NCBI GenBank assembly: GCA_946807835.1 | Contig: OX327700.1 | Span: 20,868,001-20,932,000 of the forward strand | Length of the DNA stretch: 64,000 nucleotides | Source: Ailanthus altissimus | Taxonomy: Eukaryota; Streptophyta; Magnoliopsida; Sapindales; Simaroubaceae | Direction: 5' to 3' | In this document: piece by piece, positions 46,257 to 58,150 of the stretch | Layout: the number at the start of each line of letters is the position of its first letter | How positions within the stretch are numbered: position 1 is the first letter of the stretch | Position numbers and translations under genes: made by a program | Notes under the pieces: model-generated | Told to the model about the DNA's origin: nothing | What the model saw: the letters and a program-made list of their open reading frames with translations, nothing else | Database searches by the model: none

Positions 46257-47604
46257 TGATAAGCACATTTTATATATGATATTATACCCCTCGTAATTAG
46301 ATAATTGCTCATTTTGAATATAAATTTATGGCTTTTTATGTATATTAATTTCATTTTGTAGGTTTCAAGTTAATGGAGTTATTAGGGATAAAAATTCAAA
46401 GAAAACAAGTAAAAACACCAAATATGCTACAATGCCGTGAACAATGACGGAGCTACAGTTCATAACAGTGTCTTGCTATAGTACCGTGCCCAGGCTTTAG
46501 AGCCCGAGCGCCAAAATAGGCTCCATTGGCAGAATGTGCAGCGCCTAAGTGCCAATATGTGGCGCCTAGGTGCCAATACGTGTTTCATTACCCATTTTTT
46601 TGCCCTAATTTAAAATTTATAAATACTACCATTTAGCCCTTTTTTAAAGGGGAGAAAGGAGAGCACGAAATAGAGAGAGAAACTCTAGTTTTTAGTGAGA
46701 GAAACACTATTGAAGCTTAGATTAAGGAAGATTATTGAAGATTGAAGACTCCAAAGGCTTCTCTAACTAGGTCATTCTTCTCTCTCTACTGCATTTATAT
46801 TTATTTATAGTTTGTAATTGTATTTTGTGTTAATTTGAACGTGAGTACTTTTATGAATATTTGGATGAATGTAGTTGAATATTTCACTATGAATTGCTAG
46901 ATTATAAGTTCTAAGGCTTGATGGAACTCTATTGAACTCTATGTATTGATGTGATTTTGTCATTAATGACTATTTGATGCTTATTCATTTATGCCTTTTA
47001 TGTATTTAATACTTCTATTTGCATTGGAAAATGGATTGGATGAATTAACCATTTAGGGTATGTGTTTGGGAAAGTTTAATCCATATGTTGGTTGTAAAAG
47101 GCATAGCTTTGAGTTTGTTGAGTTGGGAGACTAATTAACTTAGAGTAGTCACGTAAGCTAACTTAATGTATGTATATATAACGGGTTAGATAGGGATATC
47201 AACTTGTTTGTATATGCATAAAGTCTCATTCGGTACTCGAGAGAGGGAATGAGATTATTCTTAAGCCCTTGATTAATGAATACATTAGATTAGTTGTTAA
47301 TTACTAATGACAAAAAGCATAGAAACAATAGAGGGAAATCAAGTCCCTAAAACCCTCATTGCCATAGAACTATCATTTCTCTAATTTATCAATTTACTTA
47401 GTTTAAAACATTTTTAATTTCAAAATTTAACTTATTCTTTAAATTCGCTTAGATAAAGTTAGGTTGCCGACATCATAGTACTTAGCATTAATTTAGGACA
47501 CAATCCTCGTGGGAATGATACTCACTCATCACTTTATTACTTGCTCATTACCCGTGCACTTGCGGTTACAAATTTATGTGTGTATAATTTCCCAAACATT
47601 TACA
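46257..47604 (+). mobile_element. Solo LTR of the TGATAAG family
   Basis: Starts TGATAAGCAC and ends about AAACATTTACA; flanks are CTTAC (46252-46256) and GTTAC (47605-47609), a one-mismatch target duplication. Same family as 31191-33485 but 1.35 kb long. It has the CTACAG-type motifs and a GC-rich block (46425-46585), a TATA-like 'aatttataaatac' (46612-46624), and the tail 'aggacacaatcctcgtggga'. Confidence 0.75.
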
Positions 47605-48259
47605 GTTACATAATTGAAATATAAATTTTGTATCGTAACTTATGTGAATTCTAATGTGTCTAATATTGATTGTCTACTATAAAAAAATTTTGGTGATAGA
47701 AAATCACAATCACAAATCATGTTTTGTAACAGACCATTTCTATTCCCAAAAGTTATTTTAGCAATCTATGAGAGAAAAATAAATTATCACAAAATAGTGA
47801 TAGATAAATTTTGGGATAAAAAAAATGTACTAACTCATGGATTGATGTACTTTGTGATAGAATTTATTTATTACTAATTTGTGATATTTGTCCTACGTAT
47901 ACAACTCTTATATGGTACATATTGCCCACGTGGAAGATTACGTGAATAATGATTTGGCAAATGACGTAAGTGTGATGTCATGATGCTAATGTCATATAAA
48001 ATTAATATCTATCACAAATTTGTAATAAATGTATATCATTATCCGGTGATACTTGTATCAAAAAAATAAATTTTCACTAATTTTATTTTATAATCAATTT
48101 TATACTATTCATGTATTTAAATATATTCATATATTTATATTAAATTATTTTATATATTTATATGTGTAGTAAAATATGTATATATATATAAATTAAATAT
48201 GAATAACTAAAATTAAATTTAAATTATAAATAGCTAATTTAAAATTATATTCATATGTT
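47605..48259. other. Spacer with short inverted repeats
   Basis: From 47676 to about 48070 repeated 'gtgatag' and 'tatcacaaa' words alternate in both orientations. The block begins 'ctactataaaaaaattttgg' and ends near 'cggtgatacttgtatcaaaa'. This resembles the subterminal repeats of a small CACTA-type nonautonomous element, but the tips are not conserved enough to assign it. Confidence 0.3.
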
Positions 48260-48733
48260 TGTTGGAGAATAATTAAACTTCACACAAAAAACATTTATAT
48301 TATTAGCACAAGAATTATTATAAAAGAATGAACACTCAAAATACAACTCTTAAACACTTAAATTTTTTTCTAACACAAATAAAGCTCTAAGAGCAATTTC
48401 TCTTCCTCACTTCTTGCATTCTTCACGCTTTACTTGTTGCAAATGCTGAAACTTAAGGGGTATTTATACTTGTGTTTGATTAATCTACACCACACAAAGT
48501 GATACAGATCACTTTAATCTACACCATACAAGTATCTATCTACCTAACTTAATCTTTTAATTAAAATTACACAAGTGTCCCCTTTACCTAATCTAATCAT
48601 AATCAAACCATAAATATCAACTCTCATTTACCTAACTTAAGAAACTTCCATGGGTTGGATTAAGGTTCCATGGAATGGATTTGGGCTTGATGAATATGTC
48701 GGCAACTTGATCTTGAGACTTTACATACTCTAA

Positions 48734-49057
48734 TTATATATCCTTTCTTATTATGCATTGTCTTATGTAGTGATAATGAGTATCGATGTATTTACTTCGA
48801 TCATGGAAAACAGGATTCTTTGCTAAAGTCATTGTTGACTTTTTGTCAACACAAATTTTTATTGGTTCTTCTTGTGGCAATCCTAACTCCTTCAGCAAAG
48901 ATCTCAGCCAAATTGCATGGCAAACAGATGAAGTACCAGCTACATACTCAGCTTTACATGTGAAAAGTGTAACAATTGGTTGTTTCTTCAACATCCATAT
49001 AAATTCAGTATCTCCCATAAAGAACACAAATCCAGTAATGCTTTTTCTATCATCCAA
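48734..49057 (-). pseudogene. Copia RNase H relic
   Basis: 108 open codons. DDRKSITGFVFFMGDTEFIW matches the DDRKSTSGYxF start of copia RNase H. The later CKAEYVA (active copies TEAEYxA) and DRSKYIDTHYHYIR are the domain's conserved C-terminal landmarks. The Thr/Glu change in the first motif suggests loss of function. Confidence 0.85.
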
Positions 49058-49499
49058 ATCTCCAACCTAATCGTCATTGCAATATCCAACTAACTTGTAA
49101 TTATCAGAAGAAGAATAAAACATGCCAAAATTAATTGTACCTTTAATATAAGTGGTTGTGGGATTCTCCATATAATGACTCACAAGTCTAGTGGCATTGA
49201 GAATGTCAAGTCTTGTACATGTCAAGTATCTCCAGGTTCCAATTAAAGCTCTTTAAGAGTGTTAGATCCACACATTCATCTTTATCATTCTTGGATAATT
49301 TGAGTTCACACTCTATTGGTGTACCTATTGGTTTGCAATTCTCTATCTTTAACTTCTTAAGAATCTCATTTGAGTAACTTCTTTGAGAGATAAAGATTCT
49401 ATCTTCCTTTTATTTTACCTCAATCCCAAAGTAAAATGACATTAGTCAAATGTCAGTCATCTCAAATTCTTTGGCCATTACTTTCTTAAACTCTTAAAA

Positions 49500-49859
49500 C
49501 GTGCTTAACTTATTTTCTGTAAAGATTAAGTCATCCACATGCAATCATACGATTAAGATATCTCCATTTTTGATCTTGATATAAAGAGTATGCTCATAAG
49601 GGCATTTGGTGAAGCCATTCTTCACGAAGTACTTGTCAATTTAACTGTTCCACGCTCTTGGTGCTTACTTCAATTAATAAAGGGCCTTCTTTAGCTTTAA
49701 GACCTTGTCTTCATATCCTTTGACCTCATATGCCAATGGTTGTTGGATATAAACTTCTTCTTTGAGAAATCTATTTAGAAATGAAGACTTGACAACCATT
49801 TGATGAAGCTTCCACCTGTCTTGTGCTGCTAAAGAAATAATCAATCTTATAGTTTCCAT
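49500..49859 (-). pseudogene. Copia reverse transcriptase relic
   Basis: The N-terminal part (49674-49859) has RLIISLAAQDRWKLHQMVVK, then LKEEVYIQQP and KLKKALY. In active copies the fourth block is MDVKSAFLNG; here the catalytic Asp is Val. The YVDD region near 49527-49570 reads LHVDDLIFT, in another frame. The body between is frameshifted. Confidence 0.8.
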
Positions 49860-50965
49860 GCAAGCAACTAGCGCAAATACCTTATTATAGTCAATACCAA
49901 CTCTTTGACTATAGTCTTTTATTATTAGCCTCGCTTTGTATCTTTCAATTTCTCCGTAAGAATTATTTTTTATTTTATATACCCACTTGACACCAATAGC
50001 CTTGTGGCCTTTGGGAAGAGTATCAAGTTCTCATGTGTCATTCTTTATTATGGATTTGATTTCTTCATCCATCACATCTCTCCACTTCTTATTTGGCACA
50101 ACTTTTCAAAAATTTACTGGTTCACAATTAACAAAGAGGCAAAAGAGAGTAAAATTATCTAGCCTTTCAATTACCTCATAAAGTTCATGTATGCTCTTTG
50201 TGCGTGACACGGCTCTTTTATTTAAATTCTAAGATGTTGATGATAAAGATTATGCACCTTCATAAGTTATTGTTGTCGGTGAAGTAGGTAGGGTAATTGC
50301 TTCTTCTTGCTCATCTCTTGCTTGCCCTATCACTGGTTGCTCATTTTCTTCTTCAGAAAATAGAAATAAGTTATAGTTATCTGTATTAAAACTCTAATCC
50401 CAATTGTTTTATTTATCAAATTTCACATCTCGACTTATCACAATCTTATCAGTGCTTAGATTGTACAACTTATAACCTTTGGAGTTGTTGTCATATCCAA
50501 TAAAGATGAACTTTTCGCTTTTATCATTGAGCTTGGTTCTTTTCTCATTCAGTTCGTACACATAAGCTATACTTTCAAAAACTCTTAGATAAAAGCCACT
50601 AGGCTTTCTCCCACTTTAAGCTTCTTGCGGTGTCTTTCCCTATACACTTCTTGTTAGAGATTAATTTAATAAGTACATAGTAATTGCTACAGCTTCGGCC
50701 CAAAACTCCTTTGGCATTCTCTTGCTTTTAAGCATACTTTGTGCCATATCGAAGATTGTTCTATTCTTCCTCTCAACCACTTTATTTTATTAAGAGGATC
50801 TTTAAACTTTTAAAGATAGACGTATCCCATTGTTTTATAATAAGCTTGACACTCTTTGGAAGTGAATTATCCTCTTCAATCCGATCTCATAGCTTTAATC
50901 TCACGTCCATTTTCTTTCTCTACAGCAGCTTTAAATTTCCTAAAAGCTTCAAATGCTTCTGATTT

Positions 50966-51193
50966 TTACTTCAAGAAGTACACCCAAGTTTTTCTTGAAA
51001 AATCATCAATAAAAAAAAGGAAATAATTACTTTTACTATGAGAGCTTGGTTTGATTAAACCACACACAATCGTATGTATAAGCTCGAGTGGCTTTTGGGC
51101 TCTTGAGTTTAACTCTTTTGCAAAGCTTTTTCTAAATTGCTTCCCAAATAAACATCCTTTATATAGTTGATCGGGATGACTGATGAGATGCAT
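50966..51193 (-). pseudogene. Copia GAG-pre-integrase and integrase start
   Basis: The end of the GAG-pre-integrase motif (GCLFGKQFRKSF) leads into the integrase core with LELIHTIVCG and FIDDFSRKTWVYFLK. The first catalytic Asp (HTDVCG in active copies) is Ile. Further integrase sequence to about 50300 is broken. Confidence 0.8.
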
Positions 51194-51698
51194 AATAACT
51201 CTAGTCCTTTAAAATTACGATGTCCAAATCGAATATGCCAAAGCTAAGTTATGTCTTTGCAATAGGCCTTCAGACACTTTGTAGCATCATTTTGAATGTT
51301 TAAAAGGAACATTCGATTTCTAGTCATTGAGACCTTTGCTATTAAATTATTGTTATTATCACTCATAACATGACTATTTTGTTTCATATGAATATCATAT
51401 CCTTTCTCTAAGAGTTACCCCAATCTTGAGATATTATTTCATGTTGGGAACAAAATAAACATTAGAGATGAATTGGTGCTTTCCATCTTTCAAGCGGATT
51501 AAGATATTACATTTGCCTTTCACCGGTATCTATGATTCATCTCCAAAAGAGACATTTTCGCTCACAGTTTTATCAAATTTCGTAAACATGTTTCTTCTTC
51601 CATATATATAAATACTGGCGCCTGTGTCAAGGTACCACGTATTGTCTTCTCCTGCAGCATTATTTTATATGCTAACAATAAAATAGCATCATCTTGAT

Positions 51699-52275
51699 CT
51701 ATTTTCTTAACATGATTTGCTCTTCCTTCAACTTTATCGTTGGAAGCTTTGCATTCAGAGGCATAATGCTTGTACTTCTGACATTTGTAACACTGAACTT
51801 GAAACTTGTCATACTTTGAGCTTGAGTGTCCTCTTCTACAACCTCTAGTTGAAATTTCTCCTCTTCTATTATTGTTGTTGTAATTTTAACCTCCTCCACG
51901 TCCACAACTTGTTTTGCAGCCACGACCTCTTTTGCGTTGGCTTCTTTCATTGCCAAAATGTTCTTCTTTCTTTTTGACTTGCATTTTTAAGAGTTTCTCT
52001 GTGATTCCTTGCTTATTCTTGTGCTTTTCTTCATATGCTTTCAATGATCCCATCCAATTCTCGATTGTCATTTCTTCTAAGTCTTTAGTTTTTTCAATAG
52101 TCACAACTATATGCTTGAATTTTAGATTTAAAGAGTGAAGTATCTTCTTCATTATTCTTACATCTTTTAACTTTTTACCATTGCTTTTTAGTTGATTAGA
52201 AATGGCTAAGACTCTTAAGAAATAGTTAGAAATAGACTCGGATTCTTTCATATGTAGAGATTCAAATTCACCCAT
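51699..52275 (-). pseudogene. Copia gag relic
   Basis: Two overlapping frames make up gag. The upstream one (51886-52275) has MKESESISNYFLRVLAISNQ and LEEMTIENWMGSLKAYEE, the UBN2/retrotransposon-gag fold, ending in an Arg/Gly tail. The downstream frame holds a zinc knuckle (CYKCQKYKHYASEC; near 51750-51795) in another phase, so a frameshift separates the two. Confidence 0.85.
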
Positions 52276-53200
52276 TATGTTTGGAGATGAACTTTTTTCA
52301 CTTATTCACCTCATTTGTAAGAGGTTTAAAGCTTCTCCCATGCTTACTTAGCGAAAGTTTCACTTGAAATCTTCTCAAAATCGTTATTGTCTAATGCTTG
52401 ATAGATAAGGTAAAGAGCTTTCTTGTCTCTCTTTTTTGAATCCTTCAAACTTTTCTTTTGTTATTAGGTTAAAGTAGCCTCATCTTGTGGCTCACTACAA
52501 CCTTTCTCAACAACTTCCTAAACATCATGTGCACCTAAAAGAACTTTCATATTGATACTCCAATTTTTATAGTTATTATTGTTGAGTATAGGGACTTAGA
52601 AGGATAACATATCATTGCTAGCCATACTTTTAAATTTGAAGAAATTTTTGGTAAAGCGTGACGAAGTTTTGAACGTTTATTTTTGGTGATTCTTGCAGCA
52701 CCGTGCTTGTTTCCTCAAGCTTTTGTAGCCTTGACTCTGATACCACTTTGTTGAAGAAGAATTAGACTTCACATAAAAGGAAATTGTATTGTTAGCACAA
52801 GAATTCTTACAAGAGAAGGAACACTCAAGTTTTTTCTCACACAAATAAAGCTCTAAGAGCTATTTTAAACACACTTAGAAGCTTTGCTTCCTTTATTTCT
52901 CTTCCTCACTTTTTGCTCTCTTCACGCTTCAATTGTTACAAATGTTAAAACTTAAAGAGTATTTATACTACTTGATCATTCTCCACCACACAAAGTGATA
53001 CACATCACTTTAATCTACACCATACAAACGTCTATATACCTAACTTAATCTTTTAATTAAAACCACAAAAGTATCCCATTTACCTAATTTAATCTTTAAT
53101 CAAACCATAAGTATCAACACTTCTTTACCTAACTTAAAAAAATTTCATAGGTTAGATTAAAGTCCTATAAAATGGATTTGGGCTTAGGTCATTAAATAAG

Positions 53201-53344
53201 TTTAGTATTCAACAATGCTATCATTCTGGATAGCTAATTTAAAATAATTTTAGTATTCAGCAATGCTATCATTCTGGATAGCAAATTTAAAATAAATTTA
53301 GTATTCAACAATGCTATCATTCTAGATAGCCAATTTAATAAAGG
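53201..53344. repeat. 48-bp tandem repeat across the LTR/flank junction
   Basis: Three units with a 48-bp period ('tttagtattca.caatgcta' then 'tcattctggatagc') start at 53201, 53249 and 53297. The first unit contains the last 14 bp of the copia LTR (ending 53214), the target-site copy and adjacent flank. Later units therefore repeat the LTR tip. Confidence 0.9.
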
Positions 53345-53632
53345 GAGAAAAAAATGAGAATTAACCTTAACATTCCATTCTATAGTAAATCACTACATTC
53401 CTCGCCAAAAGAAAAAGAATGTAATTCCACTCACTCATTGCCAATAATGATTGGCTTTAAAAACCTAGTAAGATAGCATAATATATTTTCCATGCTTAAA
53501 ATCCCATGCATGTACCAGAATCTGTTTCTCCACCAATAAACCAAAGCTTAAAAAGTCAAACAAGTTGAACTCACATGTGACACAAGCCTGAGTAACAAAG
53601 ACCTTAACTCACCATCAATATTTTCAAACAAC
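53345..53632 (-). other. Probable 3' UTR remnant of the actin fragment
   Basis: Sequence directly downstream of the actin stop on the minus strand. It is not repetitive and is less AT-rich than the neighbouring elements. It may be the captured 3' UTR; nothing in the sequence proves it. Confidence 0.35.
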
Positions 53633-53698
53633 TTAAAAGTATTTCTTGTGTACAATAGCTGGACCAGACTCATCGTATTCACCCTTAGATATCCACAT
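53633..53698 (-). pseudogene. Last exon of actin (fragment)
   Basis: A 66-nt open segment of 21 codons plus stop, reading MWISKGEYDESGPAIVHKKY with a final Phe. This is the invariant C-terminus of plant actin with a few substitutions (Ser to Ala, Arg to Lys, Cys to Tyr). It is preceded by an intron-type acceptor ('ctctttaatgcag'), which matches the known position of the last intron in plant actin genes. No other actin exon is found upstream; an SLU7 fragment lies there instead. It therefore is a captured genomic piece (intron kept), not a processed pseudogene. Confidence 0.85.
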
Positions 53699-53804
53699 CT
53701 GCATTAAAGAGGAACGAATTCAGGGAAGAAAACCGATAATATTTGTTTAATTAACACCCTTTTTCAACATTATGGAAAATCAAATTGTGGAATAAAATAT
53801 CACA

Positions 53805-54047
53805 TTATTTTTCCTCTAATTTCTTCAGCTACTATTCCTTCAAGTATTTTCTTCTAGCCTCATATCTCTCAATGACACAGGCATATGTTATTGGATCATA
53901 ACCATTCCATCAGTCTCGTTTATCATAATCCAATTCAAAAGTCTCAATCTTTTCATCTTGTGCAATATGCATGTTTGTCCACTTTGCTCCTACTTTCTAT
54001 GGCCTCTCCATGCATGACTTAGAATTATGTGTCAATGCCCCACAAAT
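53805..54047 (-). pseudogene. Splicing factor SLU7 fragment
   Basis: One reading frame, broken only by stops, corresponds to the middle of plant SLU7: the end of the CCHC zinc knuckle (CGALTHNSKSCMERP), then KVGAKWTNMHIAQDEKIE, a WNGYDPITYA segment and RRKYLKE. SLU7 is a second-step pre-mRNA splicing factor. Disabling changes are mainly C-to-T on the coding strand: an Arg codon to TGA before WNGYD and two Gln codons to TAG after KYLKE. A short EAR repeat is deleted. It lies upstream of the actin exon on the same strand. Confidence 0.85.
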
Positions 54048-54218
54048 TTAAGAACCAAATGGAAATTTGAGATCACTTATGACATACAACTTTATCACAG
54101 TTGGTAACTAAAATTGGAATGGAAAAATTACTGTCAACTAACATTTTTACTAGAATGAGGGGATAACTTAATTGAAGGAAGTAGAGAGAATTAGTAAAAG
54201 CTAAATAAGGAGTAACTT

Positions 54219-54815
54219 TGCAGAAGCGAAAGAATATAAACAAGAAATATAACCTAAGTAATATAATGTAGAACAAGTAATTAAAAAATAAAAGAGAGAA
54301 AGGTAAAAGAAGAACACACAGAGTTTACATGGTTCGACAACTTGCTTACGTCTATGGCTGATCAAGATCACACACTCTTATTATCGAATCACAAGACACT
54401 CACAAAATATGCCTTTTACAAGAAAGACTCATAAAGTAATCACTCTTTCTTGCAATTAAGGAATTATCTCTCACTAAAAATTATAAAGTATATTTGATCA
54501 AAACATTTCTACAACGATCACCAAGATGTGTTTACAAGCCAATAGAGAGCCTTTATATAGGCTTTAAAATGACCTATGTTTACCCTAAACTTGTGGGAGT
54601 CATATTATGGAGTCCTAAAATAAGTGGAAGAGGAAACAAATTGTAACAAATCGGAAAACTATTCCCCGCGCTAGGTGCCGCGGTGCTCAGGTTCTGACTT
54701 GGGCGCCACGGCACCCACACCTAGGTACCGTCTCTTGCGTCTTTTTCCTTCTTTGACATCCGTCTTCAATTCTCGTGTATCTAATTCACTCGGCTTACTC
54801 TCTAAATCATATCCC
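54219..54815 (-). repeat. Left (3') LTR of the copia element
   Basis: Matches 58908-59545 throughout, including 'gtttacatggttcgacaact' and 'aatagagagcctttatat'. The GC-rich block is at 54660-54735 and is shorter than in the right LTR. Confidence 0.85.
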
Positions 54816-54910
54816 AATAATTCTTAATCAACTTTCTCATAAATTTCCTCATTGATTCAAAATCATTCACAAAGTAACTCAATCTTTCATCTCTACATCT
54901 TCGGTCACCC

Positions 54911-55459
54911 TCACAAAGTAGTGACTCTAGTTAAGTCTTTGCATAAGATGAACTTAACCGATGGCAGTAGCTTAGTCAATATATTAGCAAGGATTTTAAA
55001 TGACGCTATCTTCGTTATTCTAACTTCACCACTTTGGACAATCACTTGAATGTAATGGAGCTGCGCATCAATGTGTTTAGGCCTCTCGTAAAACACTTAA
55101 TGGTTGCTTAGGTGTATGGCACTCTGACTGTCACAATATACACCGTTGTTCATATCTTCAATAGCCATTACCTCTGCGCATATGCCTTTTAACTATACGG
55201 CCTCTTTAATAGCTTCACCAATAGCTATGTACTCCACGTCTGTGAAAGATAGTGCAACCACATATTGTATAACTGATCTCCAATATACACTACACCCAAA
55301 CACTGTGAATACATAACCCATCAACGATATTCTCTTATCTAAATCACCTGTATAATCTGAGTCTACGTATCCTCTTACCATTTCACTACTATTCTCATCC
55401 TTTTTATACATCAACCCATGATTTGACGTCCCCTTAAGATATCTCAAAATTAGATTCAT
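54911..55459 (-). pseudogene. Copia RNase H relic
   Basis: The first part (55193-55459) has LRYLKGTSNHGLMY, GYVDSDYTGDLDKRISLMGY and VEYIAIGEAIKEA, standard copia RNase H blocks. The C-terminal part (54911-55096) has ERPKHIDAQLHYI and ILANILTKLLP, in another frame. Confidence 0.85.
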
Positions 55460-55716
55460 TACAAGTCAGTGATCTTTACCCAGATTTTTTATGTATCTAT
55501 TCACCACACCACAACCTATGCTATGTCTGATCTTGAGCAAACCATTGCATACATGATGTTCCCAACAGCCTTTACATATGGCACTTTACTCATCTGCAAT
55601 TTCTCCTCTTTGAATCTCGGCGACTGTGCTGCTGAAAGTTTGAGATATATGGCCAAATGAATAGAGATAGCCTTTGCGTTGAACATACCAAACTTCTCTA
55701 AAATTTTGAGTATATA

Positions 55717-56142
55717 TCATTGTTGAGACAAGAATATAATATCTCTTATTTTCTTTACAATATCCATACTCAATATTCTCTCCGCTGCTTCCAAATCTTT
55801 CATCTTAAACTTACCACTCAACTGCTTCTTGAGTTTCTGTATTTCTTTTATATTTTTACATGCGATCAACATATTATTGACATATATAAGCAAATACATC
55901 ATCTTACAACTTATGTTCTTGAAGTACATGCATCCATTATACTTGCTCCTACTATAACTACAAGCCATCATAAACTCATCGAATCTCTTATACGTCTGTC
56001 TAGGTGATTGTTTTAACCCATATAATGACTTCTTTAGTAAATAAGCATAATCTTCTTTCCCTAGCTCCTCGAACCCTTGCAGTTGTGCCAAGTATATCAT
56101 ATCTTTAAGCTCTCTATACAGAAAAGCTATCTTTACATCCAT
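55717..56142 (-). pseudogene. Copia reverse transcriptase relic
   Basis: 141 codons open. MDVKIAFLYRELKDMIYLAQ and LLKKSLYGLKQSPRQTYKRF match the copia RT blocks. The catalytic box reads YVNNMLIA instead of YVDDMLIA, so both catalytic Asp are Asn. It ends with the KFKMKDLEAAERILSMDI landmark. Dead enzyme. Confidence 0.9.
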
Positions 56143-57085
56143 CTACTCTATATGTAAATCAAGATTTGCACACATAGCAAACAAAATCCTAATGGATGTG
56201 TATTTGACGACTGGAGAGAATATCTCATGAAAGTCAACTCTCTCTATCTGAGTAAAATCTTAGCCTTGAATCTAGTAGGCTTTCTCCTCGGTATCCCCTC
56301 ATTCATCTTATACACCTACTTGTACCCTACTAGTTTCTTTTGAGGTCTCTCCACCAACTTTCAGATATTGTTCTTCCTAAGAGAACTAATCTCTTCTTCA
56401 ATAGCCTGCTGCCATTCTTTCTTGTTTTCACTCTCTATAGCCTCACCATATATTCTATGCTCATAATACTCAAAAGTGTAAGGAAAATTAAAAGAATGAG
56501 CAACTAAATCTACTTGTGCATACCTGACTGATAGGTTATCATTCTCTTTAGCCTATCGCTGGTTAGCTGGTACTTATCAAGTTTCATCTCAAGAGTCCTA
56601 GTCTTTCCTAGGTAGACTTGGAGGAACTCGCCAATGTTCTTGGTTCATCTTCAAGGATCTCCTTGTTGAAATGCTGATCTGGGGGCATATCAGATCTACT
56701 CTCAGGCTCTACTTCAACTTCTATTTACTCGGGTGTTGAGTCTTCTTTGGACACGGGTTCTTTTTTCTCATCTTCTTGAGAGGTTTTCAGCATGGTCATC
56801 TCATCGAATGTCACATCACAGCTTATGATACTCTTTGGTGGTGTTAAATCTTTACACCATACCTTGTATCATTTCACTCTTTTGGGATATCCTATAAATA
56901 CCCATTTGATAACTCTAGGTTCCAACTTCCTCTCCTTAACATCTATAAAGGCGATGCAATCAAATATTTTGAGGTGGTCATACTTAGAAGGATTGTTAGA
57001 CTATTTCGCTTTTGGCGTCTTGAAGTTAATTGCTGATAAGGAACTTTTATTAATCAAATAAGCTATAATCACTACAGCTTTTTTT

Positions 57086-57286
57086 TCAAAATGCCTTGGA
57101 CATCTTCGCATTGGTAAGCATGCATCTAACCCTTTCAAGTATAGTCTTATTCATTCTCTCAGTTACTCCATTCTGCTGTGGTGTTGATCTTACCATTCTA
57201 TGCCTTGCAATCCCATGCTTAGCACAAAACCCATCAAACTCTCTATCGCAAAACTCGAGGCCATTGTCGGTTCTTAAGCTCTTCAC
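57086..57286 (-). pseudogene. Copia integrase core relic
   Basis: LRTDNGLEFCDREFDGFC carries the second catalytic Asp, and STPQQNGVTERMNKTILERV carries the catalytic Glu with the usual 35-residue type spacing. The first Asp region lies further right (to 57700) in broken frames. Confidence 0.9.
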
Positions 57287-58150
57287 CCTTTTGCTAGTTT
57301 GATTCTCAACAAGAGTTTTTTAAGTCTTGAACACATTAAATACTTAATCCTCACTCTTCAACACATAGACCCACAACTTTCTCGAATAGTCATCAATCAA
57401 ACTGAGAAAATACCTAGCATCACCACGAGTAGCTGTCTGAGCTGCTTCCAAAAAATCTGAGTGTATGTAGTCAAAGTACCCTTAGTCTTGTGCTCTCCGA
57501 TACTAAACCTCACCCTATGTGCTTTTTCAAGTACACGATGCTAAAAAAACTCCAATGACTGGAACTTATCCTCACCAAACGCTTTTTGACTAAATAACTC
57601 CTTCATATTTCTCTCACTTAGGTGTGCTAGTATAAGATTTCATAACTTATTTGCATATTTGCATCATCTACAGAGATTAATTCAGAACCACTCATAACTT
57701 CACCTTTAAGCACATAGAAACCTTATGCTTCTCTTCTCTCATTACTACCATGAAACCCTTTAATACTCTTAAAACCCCTCAGTCGATCCTAATGGAATAC
57801 CCATTCTGCTCTAAAGTCCCTAGTGAGATCAAGTTTCTCTTGAGGTCAAGAACATACCTAACATCTGTCAATTATTTCACTCGCTTATCATGCAACCTAA
57901 GTCGAATATTACCAATTCCTATCACTTGACATGTGATGTCATTACCCATTTATACCTTACCACTACTAATGGGCTGGAAATTTATAAACCAAGACTTTTG
58001 TAGGCACATGTGAAATGTACAACCAGAATAAAGAATCCATTGTATAGTATTCTTACCACCAGTAGCGCGAGTGTCTTTTTTTCCTAGGAGTGCCCCTCTT
58101 TTTTCTTTAGCACCCGCTTTCTTCTTGTCTTGTGCTTTCTTTTCTAGACA

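Larger units (their letters stand above)
48260..53214 (-). mobile_element. Copia element with two LTRs
   Basis: LTRs at 48260 to about 48680 and 52749-53214, both starting TGTTGRAGAA. Primer binding site complement 'ctctgatacca' (52735-52745) next to the right LTR (iMet type) shows it is minus strand. Flanks ATGTT (48255-48259) and ATGCT (53215-53219) are a near-identical target duplication. Order right to left: gag, zinc knuckle, integrase, RT, RNase H. The left LTR has lost about 30 bp at its inner edge together with the polypurine tract. Several stops and frameshifts. Confidence 0.85.
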
